DNA from: Amphiura filiformis
Taxonomy: Eukaryota; Echinodermata; Ophiuroidea; Amphilepidida; Amphiuridae
Length of the DNA: 64,000 nt
NCBI RefSeq assembly: GCF_039555335.1
Contig: NC_092637.1
Span: 8,142,038-8,206,037, forward strand
Direction: 5' to 3'
The notes under the pieces were generated by a model. That model saw only the letters and a list, made by a program, of their open reading frames with translations. It was not told the origin of the DNA and searched no databases. The translations under genes and the position numbers were made by a program. Shown piece after piece: positions 54,647-64,000 of the stretch (positions are counted from its first letter, which is position 1; every line of letters starts with the position of its first letter).

Positions 54647-56570
54647 ATTTTTTGCAAGGCTGAGAAAAAATGAAATTTCTGGACTGCAAACTTATTTGGC
54701 GCGCGATCTGAGCTGGTCCTTTTCTGGTGGCTGTGTCTGTTACAGGCACACTCCCTCTGCATCCAAACCAGGTTCACGCTCATTACACCTCCCTTAAGTG
54801 TAAATTTTTCATAAGACCAAATATGTATCATTTCAACATGGTGAAGTTGATGTTTCACTTCCACATATTTTTTAAGGAATGCATACCATGGTATTTTGGT
54901 ATTTTAAAACTTGTAAAAGTTCAAAATAACCACATCTCGCTATTTAACCCTAATTATGGCAACACCCATGTGGTTTGGAACAACACTGACCATTTATACA
55001 ACTGATCAAATTTAATATGAAAGTAAATTTCTTTCTAATAAACTTTCATTTTCAACCTAAGGTGAAACTAGTGCTGAATTTTGAAAAAATAGGAAAATAT
55101 CTGGCAACACTGTATAAACAGATGTTTTTCCCCAAGCTCAAATGTAAATTTTTCATAAGACCGATGTATCATCTCAACATGATGAGGTCGATGTTTCATT
55201 TTCACATCTTTATTTTAGGAATGCATGCCATTGTATTTTGGCATTTTTAAGACTGAAAAATAGCTGAAAAAGCTAAAAAAAAAGCTGAAAAAAGCTCAAC
55301 ATACGTTGAATTTTGAATTATGTGATAATATCTGGCAATACTGTATAGAAGGAAATATTTTCCGAACTCAAATTTAAAATTCAAATTCACATACTAAGTG
55401 TTCTTAGGGTAATTTTTAACCTTAATATTGCATTCATTCCACAATAATTTTAAAGGTGTGTACTATTTTTAAGACTTGTAAAAAGCTGGAAATATCTAAA
55501 TATTGTCATATTAAACGCCAGCTATGGCAACACCCATATGGCTTAGAATAACACTGACCATCCCAGATGATCAAATTGAATATGAAATTAACTTTCTTTC
55601 TAAAAAGATATGTTCCATATGAAGGTGAAGTTTCATTTTCATATCTTTTAACTTACGGCGAGACTTGTGTTGAATTTTGAAAAAATAGGAAAATATCTGG
55701 CAACACTGTATAAACTGATGTTTTACTCCCCCCGATCAAAATAACTTTTTCATAAGGCCAATGTATCATCTCAACATGACGAGGTCGATGTTTCTTTCTT
55801 TATTATAGAAATGCATTTTGTTATTTTTATAACTTTTAAAAAGTTGAAAATATCCACAAATCTCAATAAAACCCCAATTCTGGCAACACCCATGTGGTTT
55901 AGAACATTACTGACCATTATAACTGATCAAATTTGATATGAATAAAAACTCTCTTTCTAATAAATGTTCCTTGAAATGATGATGTTTCATTTTCACATCA
56001 TTTAACTTAAGGTGAGATTTGTGTTGAATTTCGAAAAATATGATATATACAGATGTGTTTTCCCAAGCTCAATGTAACTTTTTCATAAGACCAATGTATC
56101 ATCTCAACATGCTATGGTCGATGTTGAAATCGGAGGACTACCAAAAAGTTTATGGGCTATACAAAGTTGGTATATTTTCATAATTTGAAAAAAGTGAAAA
56201 ACACCCCTATTTCAAATAAATGGTATAACCCACCCTGACATCTGGTGATTATTTTTATACTTTCAATGCGGCATCTAAGGTGTGACCTGTTCATACCTTA
56301 TAAAGAAAACAGTATATATATATTGTGTATATTTGTAACACTGGCTTCAAAACTTGACAAATTGACTGCTGAAAAATGCAAAAATTGTGAAAATAGGCCT
56401 AAAATGAAAATTTGCCTGTTACCATGGCAACGGGGATATTTTTCCCAAATTTATTTCATGTGTGTTTGTTTCAGGTCAAGGTGCATCAAATATGAAAGTT
56501 TAAAGGAAATCCATTTTTTGACTGTGGCAAACATTTTTTAAAAATTCTCCAAAATAACAGATAATGCCTC

Positions 56571-57058
56571 TTAACATCTCTCCATAAACTCTCCGTGTGC
56601 GTCAAGATTTGAACACAACTTCTTATTTTAGAGCGAGACCAATTCTCGCTAATTATTACTTGATAATGGAGTTTGTTCTACTCCTAGTTCACGTGTTAGT
56701 TTTAATATAAAGTTTCATACCGAATGAAGAAGATGTAGTAAGTAATAAATATAACTTAATTAACAGTAAATTGGGTTTTGGTTGCCTTCATGTTTGTGTG
56801 ATAATACTCGTGCTTGGCTGATTCTAAAAGCCTAAATAAGTCCCTGGTTGAACCTCTGGTTCTATGAAGAACTTCATTTTAGCGCCCCTACTCAGGCCAA
56901 ATCTATGATGAAGAGACGATGAACCGAATACCAATCTGAGGGACTAGCCGAGACGAGTGAATCAAGACGCATCTACCAAGCCGTGTGATTATTCCCTGGT
57001 ACCTACCTCGTCGGTTAAAATATTTAGCGAGTCCTATTCCCAAAGTTCTTTATTAGAA
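56571..57058 (+). mobile_element. Probable 3' LTR (488 bp)
   Basis: Partner of 46309-46796, with about seven substitutions and no indels. No obvious polypurine tract directly before it (AAAATAACAGATAATGCC). Confidence 0.72.
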
Positions 57059-57360
57059 TAATAATATTTCTTTGATATTTCATTATTTACATGTTATTAT
57101 TAGACAAGAAAAAACATGGGGAAGTCCCAGAATCCTTCCATAGGTAACATAGCCAAATTGAAAGGCCTAATATGTTTCTAACGAAAAGGTAAGGGAACAA
57201 CATCGACAAAAAACAAAACAAACAAAAGCACTGTACCCAGTACAAAATAAAACGATATATTTTGAAAGAGAATACTTTTATTATAATTCTTTTATTTGGA
57301 AACATAAATTAGCTGTAATGAAATATTTTGATATTTTACGTGAAAAACATGTATACTTAC

Positions 57361-57462
57361 TTGTGCCACAGATTGCTCCTGTGTACCCAGGTTCACATCT
57401 GCATATGTAGCTAGTGTACCCATTTGTACATATACACGGGTTAATTGCGCATACCTCGGTAT
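57361..57462 (-). CDS. Degenerate EGF-like exon
   Basis: A 102-bp phase 1-1 exon (acceptor CTCCAG, donor GTAAGT) encoding DTEVCAINPCICTN then GYTSYICRCEPGYTGAICGT. Compared with 45986-46099, 12 bp (four residues) are missing between the second and third cysteine, and the DxDEC calcium motif is DTEVC. All six cysteines remain, so it may still fold poorly or be under relaxed selection. Confidence 0.82.
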
Positions 57463-57642
57463 CTGGAGTGTATAAACATTGAATCTAATGAATCATGCTC
57501 AGCAGGAACATAGTATTTCTTTATGTCTTTATTTTAGAAATCATTATTAGACAACAAACACAGATACACAAATAACCTTTATTATACTGGAAATCTAAAT
57601 GGCTTTACAAATTAGCGGTCAGCTGTGTGTCAATTTAGTACA

Positions 57643-57876
57643 TTAAAGGTTCGTTCATACTACCACCGCATTTGCGATGCGTTGCCTTGCGATGCGGTGC
57701 GTTGTCGCACTGCATCGTACTGCAAACTACTGCATTGCGATATCGCAATAAAGTTAAATACATTTTAACTTGGAAATGCGACGAGTTGCGTTGAGTTGCG
57801 GCAAAAGTAATCGATATATCGGCATCGCAAAGCAACGCATCGCAAATGCGGTGGTAGTATAAACGGACCTTAACTC
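57643..57876. mobile_element. MITE with TTAA and GCGATGCG-rich arms
   Basis: TTAA-flanked, with ends AGGTTCGTTCATACTACCAC and GTGGTAGTATAAACGGACC (complementary with few changes), followed by CGCATTTGCGATGCGTTG and its complement. Confidence 0.85.
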
Positions 57877-59640
57877 TCATGATGTGTGTAAACAGTTACA
57901 TGCGAATAGTATTTGTAACAACAGCGTAATAGATTTGGTAAAAACATTGACATTTAAACTTGAACATGATGGATGGTGTAACTTAGGCAAATCGGTAAAT
58001 GCAATGAACTGAAACTGCGTATTGAATGTCCGGCCCATGTACCAGGGTTTGATTTATTATACTTTAAATGATTAAATATTTAACTTCTTATTATTTATAA
58101 ATATCTTGCTGTTGGATTTATACAACTGGGTGAATTGAATTATTTCTTTTTTGGGCGTTTTCATTATCTAAATCAATATATTATTGAAAAATAACACTTT
58201 GATGTTTTGCAAAATTGCATTCTACAAATCATATACTTTGAAAACTTGCTAGATTTATTGTTGTTAAATATATGTTTTACAAAAGTGTTGTTCAGCCCTC
58301 TTTACAACATAACTCAAGGACCACAGGACCTACAAAAGTATATCTGTGATATTTGAATTCTTCTACACACTCGCTATGAAATTATCAATGCAATTTTTGC
58401 CAAAGCTCACTCCCATTCGCAAGATGCTGTGAACTACCAAATCGCAACAGTTTAACATAGTTGCTAACCTTAAAACAGTCATGTTAAATTGGGGTACATG
58501 CACGTACGTGAACATTGAGCACAATGCCATGGATAAAAGAAATCAATGTGACAATTGCTCATTAGCATGTGTCCAATTCTTATTTAAATAGCGTATTGTT
58601 ATTTAAATGATGTCCTGACCTTGCTAGAGGGTGTTAATAATATCCGCAAACAGATCTTGACTCAAATTATATATTGGGTTAAATGCGCAATTAACGTGGC
58701 TGTGTACTCTTAAACATTGTGTCTTTCACAAAATTGAGCTTTTTTGATTATGTACTTTTTAAATGCGCAATTAACGTGGCTGTGTACTCTTAACATTGTT
58801 TCTTTCGCAAAATTGAGCTTTTTTGATATGTATATGTACTTTGTTAAAGTTTTTTTAAATAAATACAAGGAAAGGAAATCAAGATTTGTAAACTCCAGCT
58901 GCTCTATTTTATGGATTTTATTTCACTCGTTTCCGCAATTTAAAAGGAAAGAAAATATTTGTTGTACCATCGAGGTACACGCGATGCGAGCAACAACGCA
59001 TTGCGTTTCGTAGTCGCGCAATTTTTAACGCACAGATACGCTACACATACGCAACGCTTACCAGCATGCGCGGTGCAGCTACTGGAAGCACCACGCAACC
59101 ACTGATTTCACAAAAACCTAGCTGTCAAATGGCGTCTTTTAAGCTGATAAAAAGTTCTTTCCCCGATTTAAATATCAAGATATGAATAGATTTCGCCCAT
59201 ACCTCTCAAGGGGCTGCCGCATTCTCCTGTGAACTTCGATCATAGTGCAAAATGTGACCACTTTACACTTCAACGGCCATTATTTCAATGTTCATTTTCT
59301 CGGTAAAATGACGATTTTTAATACTGTAGGTACACGATAACTCAATAAATACAGCATTAATAGGTAAGCAATTATGCTCATCGTAAAAAGCATGATAGGT
59401 TCAGGAAACCGTTTTTCATTCTTTTATATTTTTGTCTATTTCCATGTCTATAGTGCAAATAGGCATTTGTGAATTTTGATGCCATTTATGGTCAATAACT
59501 CAAAAAATAAGGCCAATATAAAAAACCCTAAAAAAACCCCCTGTTTTTGGAATGGAGCCTCAAGATTAACCCTAACGTCCCAGTTGCTTTTTGGCGAGGG
59601 GAAGGAAAGAAGGAGGAAAGAAAGAAAGAAGAAGAGAAAA
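57877..59640. other. Long intron segment, mostly unassigned
   Basis: AT-rich. Contains a tandem duplication at 58679-58836 (about 79-bp period, AAATGCGCAATTAACGTGGC). No exon-like LDLa, EGF or linker was found. Confidence 0.45.
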
Positions 59641-59650
59641 CTTTTTTTCT

Positions 59651-59722
59651 CAGGTGCGGTTTGAACCCCCGACCCTTCGGGTGCCACGCCCGTGCACTGG
59701 CCTACCTTGCCACGGGCATAGA
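59651..59722 (-). mobile_element. tRNA-Pro(TGG)-like SINE head
   Basis: Minus strand A-box-like TGGCAAGGTAGG, stem-loop ACGGG-CGTGGCA-CCCGA and B-box GGTTCAAACC, followed by an oligo(T/C)-rich body (GAAAGAAAGAAGAAG on plus). Confidence 0.6.
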
Positions 59723-60659
59723 CATACCAGTTTGTCTGGGTCACGGGGGAGTAGCTTGCCCGGCCAAGCTTTCCGTCGCCATATGACTGTTCGCATGATG
59801 ACGCAATAGCATCACGTGGGATACCTGCTTGTGCCTACGCTTTCTGAATTGAGGTTTTTTGATGTTTGGTACGGTTAGGGTTAAGAAAAAAAACATAACA
59901 CAAATTTTTGGAAAGAGTGTGTTTTTGTTATGATTTACCGAAAAAAAATTGTCAAAATTTTTTTTGTAATTTTCTTCATAATTATTGTTTTTACACCGAA
60001 TCCGTATTTATATTAAGATTTATTTGATGTCTTGCTTTTATAAAAAGGTATACTTTTATATGTCTTGTGTGAATAATTACAAAGTTATGGCACTTTTACT
60101 ACATGCATGTCTGAGAGAAACAGTTGCCATAGCTGTTTATGATCGGCTTTCCATTATATACCATTTCGTTATAAAATCAATGTAACCGTTCAATTTATTG
60201 TGTGTAAACTTCAAGTTTGTAAGTGAATTTTTAGCATCTAAAGTGCTGAGCTCGGGTGAAATCTAGCTAAATCTAGTAGTGTCAAATTCCAATGCATCAC
60301 CCCGTCTGGAGGATTCTATTAAAATATTGAATTCTAAGAGATAGATGTGCAGTAAACCACGATTTATCAGCATATAAAAGCAATGTTAACTGACCAAGAT
60401 AAACAATCGAGTATACAAATGACAATTAACTACACCTAAACCAGCCGCCAATTAAAATATACTGCAGGCTGGCCCACGTGCTTTTCTATCCCAGACACGT
60501 CACTGCAACCTCAGTGTGACCTCAATCAAACTTTTTTGGTTCATTTGTGCTTTATTCTAACACCGTATTCACTATTGTGTGATTTTCTTTACCTACTTAT
60601 AAAATCAATAATTCATGCCGGCAGCCAAATACCATTATCTGATTAGTGAAGATTGATAT

Positions 60660-61340
60660 TTTTTCACAGGACAATGAGGAGGACATGAATACGAGCACAC
60701 AAACAAATCCGGCGCCATAATGCAAGGTCACGTGAGGTATCACATGTTTTTGTGACTTCAAATACCCACTTGTATTCATATTTTATATAATCTGTCATGC
60801 ACTTCCTTCGTACAGTGTGTTTGCTTTTGATTTTATCAGCAGGGTATCCACGTCTTTCAAAGTGACCTTCTAAGGATCTTAGTTGGGGCTCAGCCTCTTG
60901 AGGATTAGAGCATATTGTCATGATCCGTAATACCTATACCTGCCTGTAGATAATACTACCAAAGGTATGGGGAGGATGACATGATGTAGGGTGCAAATAA
61001 CTATGGGAGTCACTGGGTTTGCAAAAGAGACTGGTGGCCAATTGATGGTTTTCTAAGTATACCATAACGTCTAGGAATGGGACTTGTTTTTTGGATTCTT
61101 CAAAGGCCGGTAAATTTTACCAAAAAAAAGGTAGTCGTTACTCTCATTGTTTTCTTTGCAATATAAAACACGTATTTCAGGTTGCTCCTTCTGTAAATAA
61201 AGTCTGGCCTATCATAGTACTGTATACTTCAGAAATTGAACACGAATAGGTCAGTACGTTCAAAATGTACTTTGAGATCTTTGAGACAGTAGTTTCTGTC
61301 TGTTGCCTCATTGCTCCTTTGTCACCCTACAGACCTTAGA
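60660..61340 (-). mobile_element. Decayed Penelope-like RT fragment
   Basis: Minus-strand frames give 'QVPFLDVMVY', 'LATSLFCKPSDSHSYLHPTS', 'CHPPHTFGSIIYRQ' and then 'TICSNPQEAEPQLRSLEGHF' with 'ERRGYP'. This is the end of the RT domain and the following region of a Penelope lineage distinct from 43,638-45,915. Frames are interrupted. Confidence 0.75.
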
Positions 61341-61379
61341 ATTGTTAGGAAAATGGCAGTAGAAAATAATGCAACTTAC

Positions 61380-61517
61380 CAACATCACACATATATCCAC
61401 TCCATCCATCAGGACATGGGCACTCATAGTCGTATTCGTATGAGCTATAGTAGATATTGTAGTCTACATAGTGGCATATACCCCCATTTCGACATGGATT
61501 ACTCTCACAAGAAGGAT
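61380..61517 (-). CDS. EGF-like domain exon with long central loop
   Basis: A 138-bp phase 1-1 exon (acceptor CTACAG, donor GTAAGTT) encoding DPSCESNPCRNGGICHYVDY, then a Tyr/Asp-rich loop (NIYYSSYEYDYEC), then PCPDGWSGYMCDV. Six cysteines in EGF spacing, but about ten extra residues between C3 and C5. The most 5' exon of the gene visible in the window; a 5' intron and further exons must lie to the right. Confidence 0.88.
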
Positions 61518-62022
61518 CTGTAGGAAAACATCATTTCTGTCATTAGTATGCTGCAAATATGACCAAAACCGTGATCACTCTGTAATATCGCGGCTCAGTC
61601 ATTTGTCACCATACAAAGTCCTTCGATGAAGCCATATCTGTGACTGCGACTAATTGACGGGCGCCAAAAATAATTATCGTGTGGTCACCAGTGGTGGTGC
61701 CAGGCTGGGATGGTATGGAGTTCCCACAATTTAACCTCCCGAGTAGATTTTGTATCTGGTGCACTAAAACGCCAATATTAATGACCAAATTACCTAGACT
61801 AATGAAAATACAATCACCCGTACTCATTTTAACGAACAGTTTACGACCTACCACCTTACTCCATTCGATTGAGGGAAATTTATTCAGTATAAAGGCATCC
61901 GACCCTAAAATACATGGTAAATTATTTCAAAAATACTAACGTATAAATCTACTGACGAAAATAAATATGTCTCTTCTATACATACATAAAATGAGTATGT
62001 ATTATATTAATTCTAGAATATA

Positions 62023-63060
62023 TCATCATCATCAGTCGGCTGCGGAACATGCTGGCGACTACAAGCTTTCTCCAACTAAGCGAAACAATTTTGCTTGGCT
62101 GCAGCATCCCTTCAATACCGCCTAAGAGGTGTTGGACATACTGTACACTGTGCGCGGCCGTCCCGGTTTCTTCTTCACATGTAGTGGAATATAAAGTGCA
62201 TATTCTTTCACAGGCTCGTCGTCTTCAAGACGCAGTATATGCCGAGAAATTTGAGTTGATGAATCTTGACTCTGGCAACCAGTGGAGTGGTGTTGGTCAG
62301 ATTGTAGATGGTTTTATTTGGAATCCGATCCACACGCTTGATGGTTAACATGACTCTGTAGCAAGATGTTGCAAAGGCATTGATCTTGTTTTCCATGTCC
62401 TTAGTGATTACCCATGACTCGCACCCGTACAGAAAAACAGTAACAGAAGTTGTCTCAAACAGCTTGATTTTTGTTTCGATTGGCAGGGATGGGCTTCTCC
62501 AAAGGCATTCCAGTTTCTAGAAAACTGCTCAGGCTAGTGCTTTTCTTCTTTTTAGGTCTCCAAAACTAGAGCCCATCTTGGAACCCGAGTACTTGAAGTC
62601 TGTTACATGGTTGATGGTACTACCATAGACTACGAGTGCTGGCTGGGCATTACAGTTTGCAGTCATATATTCTGTCTTAGGTGCGCTGATGACAAGGCCT
62701 AGATCTGCTGCTGCAGTTGCAGTCCTAGTAAGCTGTGACTGGGCAATGGCTATGGAAAACTCCTACAGGGCAATATCATCAACAATAATATCATCCATGT
62801 CATTCAGCATCCTAGCGGGATACCTGCTTGACTGACGTTGGTAGGTAACAATTCCAGCGTCAATTCCAGAAGTTGATTTCTTCAGCAGGTAGTCTACCAG
62901 GATAATGAACAGGAATGGTGCCAACACATCACATGAAGCACTAGAGTTGTTACTTGGAAAGGCTCTGAGATACTTTACTCTACCATAACGGGAATATATA
63001 ACCAATACTTTTAAGTATTCACCTCGCACACTGTCACCAGAAGTTGTTTTTAGCATGTTA
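62023..63060 (-). mobile_element. RTE-like LINE fragment (RT and C-terminal part)
   Basis: Minus-strand frames in order: 'DVLAPFLFIILVDYLLKK', 'GIVTYQRQSSRYPARMLND', a damaged FADDIAL region, 'ADLGLVISAPKTEYMTANC', 'VVYGSTINHVTDFKYLGS', 'TVTVFLYGCESWVITKDMEN' and 'MLTIKRVDRIPN'. Ends in a (GATGAT)n tail at 62023-62038. This matches RTE/RTEX-group elements. Frame breaks show that it is inactive. Confidence 0.85.
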
Positions 63061-63326
63061 AAAATATACCTGCAGAAACTTCAATGTACTCTCTCAATAA
63101 ACAATGTATTCATCTGTTCCCCATAATTGCAGCCATAACAAAAGAAAATGGGCAATTTTAGTATCAAAAATGTGTGCACATTTACTGGCAATATTATTTT
63201 TTAAACACTAAACAGGGTTTTCGTAACCTGTATATCAAATTACTCTTGTGATTTGATCCAGACGAATGAACGGAATGTTACTCTCAAATACTTAAATGAA
63301 TTCACAGTGTTTATTTGTTCGTTTAA

Positions 63327-63986
63327 GGGATCTGGAATGAGCGTTTTAAGCGTTTCGATAGTATTTGTTGTGGGACATGAGAGCACATCAGACATATCAA
63401 ATTGCATTCTGAATACGCAGAATGTCTTTCTGATATCAAATAATTTCCTTTTTTTGAAATTCACGATATAATACAAATTTTATGACAAATTATTAATATT
63501 TGATATTTTTCACATTTTTGATATATAACAGTCCTCGAAGTAAATTTTATAAATCTAATGATATATTCTTAAAGTGTATGTAGCTGGGAGGAAAAGCCGA
63601 CGATCAATAGAAAATTTTGACCTTTCATATTGAAGATATGGATTTTCCCCCCAAAAGACCTAATTTTTTTGTGTGTTTTGGGAAAAAAATCCATATCTTC
63701 AATACGAAAGGTCAAAATTTTTCATTGATCATCGGCTTTTCATCCCACCTACATACACTTCAAGTATAAATCATCAGATTGATAAAGTTTACTTCGAGTA
63801 CTGTTAAATATCAAAAATATCAATTTTTAATGATTTGCCATAAAATGTGTATTACATTGCGAATTTCAAAAAATCAAAATTATTTGATATCAGAAGGACA
63901 TTCTTTGTATTCAGAATGCAATTCGATATGTCTGATGTGCTCTATGTCCCACAACAAATACTGTCCAAACGTTCATACCCCTTCCC
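63327..63986. mobile_element. Foldback TTAA MITE (copy 3)
   Basis: The longest copy of the family (660 bp). TTAA at 63323-63326 and 63987-63990; ends GGGATCTGGAATGAGCG and CGTTCATACCCCTTCCC. Arms share GGACA...CATCAGACATAT and AAGTGTATGTAGCTGGGA with their complements. Confidence 0.85.
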
Positions 63987-64000
63987 TTAAATAATACCAC

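Larger units (their letters stand above)
53300..54793. mobile_element. 1.49-kb TTAA-site element
   Basis: Flanked by TTAA at 53296-53299 and 54794-54797. Ends GGGCTGGGGTATGAGCG and CGCTCATTACACCTCCC are inverted and resemble the ends of the foldback MITEs (GGGATCTGGAATGAGCG). No transposase ORF; carries a tRNA-like SINE near its right end. It cleanly interrupts a tandem-repeat unit, which confirms the borders. Confidence 0.8.
53049..56200. repeat. Degenerate tandem-repeat field, about 360-bp unit
   Basis: The block TATGGCAACACCCATGTGG (or close variants) recurs near 53094, 54955, 55523 and 55880. Each is followed by ATCTGGCAACACTGTATA about 170 bp later in most units, then CATAAGACC.ATGTATCAT. 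The unit starting at 53049 is split by the 53300-54793 element. Confidence 0.8.
46797..56570 (+). mobile_element. Internal region of Ty3/Gypsy-like LTR element, with nested insertions
   Basis: Between the two direct repeats lie gag, protease and a short RT start (49424-51613), all plus strand. Other pieces are later insertions or losses: a LINE (47085-48890), a TTAA MITE (52497-53048), a tandem-repeat field and a 1.5-kb TTAA element (53300-54793). Most of pol (RT core, RNase H, integrase) is missing. Confidence 0.65.
1331..61517 (-). other. Large mosaic LDLa/EGF/FN3/mucin gene (inferred span)
   Basis: Exons on the minus strand share one splice phase (phase 1 at both ends) and can be read in one frame from the right side to the left side of the window. 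Domain order in the transcript is EGF x4, mucin-like Thr/Pro exons, LDLa dimers, EGF, FN3-like, then eleven LDLa A/B pairs with Thr-rich linkers. LDLa repeats bind calcium and ligands, EGF and FN3 are extracellular modules and Thr/Pro stretches are normally O-glycosylated, so an extracellular or cell-surface product is inferred. First and last exons lie outside the window, so signal peptide, membrane anchor and total length are unknown. Splitting into two or more neighbouring genes cannot be excluded, because no promoter or poly(A) signal could be assigned. Confidence 0.6.

Noticed and set aside
54541-54864. 107-codon minus-strand ORF with GGNRTRDL peptide
   Set aside because: This peptide is a common by-product of translating tRNA-derived SINE B boxes.
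46309-57462. Simple segmental duplication containing EGF exon and 488-bp repeat
   Set aside because: Order differs: the EGF exon lies left of the left repeat but right of the right repeat. An LTR pair between two duplicated exons fits better.

Overview
This window is eukaryotic genomic DNA, AT-rich and intron-rich. Its repeat content is what one finds in marine invertebrates: Penelope-like elements, CR1/L2-like, RTE-like and L1-like LINEs, a Ty3/Gypsy-like LTR element, tRNA-derived SINEs and many foldback MITEs. An invertebrate deuterostome (echinoderm, hemichordate or cephalochordate) is my best guess, but it rests on general repertoire and not on a diagnostic marker.

The cellular content is best explained as one very large gene, or two to three closely packed paralogous genes, on the minus strand. 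It reads from about 61,517 down to 1,331 and runs off the left edge. I recovered 44 exons or exon remnants by reading splice sites and reading frame. In transcript order they encode: four EGF-like domains (61,517 to 43,045); Thr/Pro-rich mucin-like exons; three exons each carrying two LDL-receptor class A (LDLa) repeats plus a Thr-rich tail (40,868 to 34,699); one EGF-like domain (33,040); one fibronectin type III-like domain (31,750); and then a long array built from a repeating three-exon cassette of a short Ser/Thr/Pro linker, an LDLa of unusual spacing (type A) and an LDLa of canonical spacing (type B). Eleven A/B pairs are visible. Almost every exon is symmetrical phase 1-1, and the sixth cysteine of each single-LDLa exon is split across the splice junction. 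The product looks like an extracellular, heavily O-glycosylated, multi-ligand mosaic protein. No start codon exon, signal peptide or membrane segment is visible here.

Layout. 1-950: decayed Penelope pieces. 1,331-31,750: LDLa cassette array; its introns carry a 1.75-kb tandem duplication (2,291-5,783), several MITEs and LINE fragments. 31,526-33,040: FN3 and EGF exons, with a 270-bp polypurine block beside the FN3 acceptor. 34,430-43,167: mucin and LDLa-dimer exons, including a segmental duplication (34,440-35,087 and 39,811-40,466) and an L1-like element with ORF1 but no ORF2 that interrupts a mucin exon. 43,638-45,915: a nearly complete Penelope-like element with long terminal inverted repeats. 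46,309-57,058: a probable LTR retrotransposon (two 488-bp direct repeats about 9.8 kb apart) holding gag-pro-RT remnants and swollen by a nested LINE, a tandem-repeat field and TTAA-site MITEs. 57,361-61,517: two more EGF exons. 60,660-63,060: Penelope and RTE remnants. 63,327-63,986: a foldback MITE.

The most interesting biology is the cassette architecture with split cysteine codons, and the duplicated LDLa-dimer exons whose introns are almost identical while the LDLa coding part differs strongly. That pattern suggests gene conversion and/or diversification of a surface recognition protein. All exon calls are from manual reading; no database search was possible.
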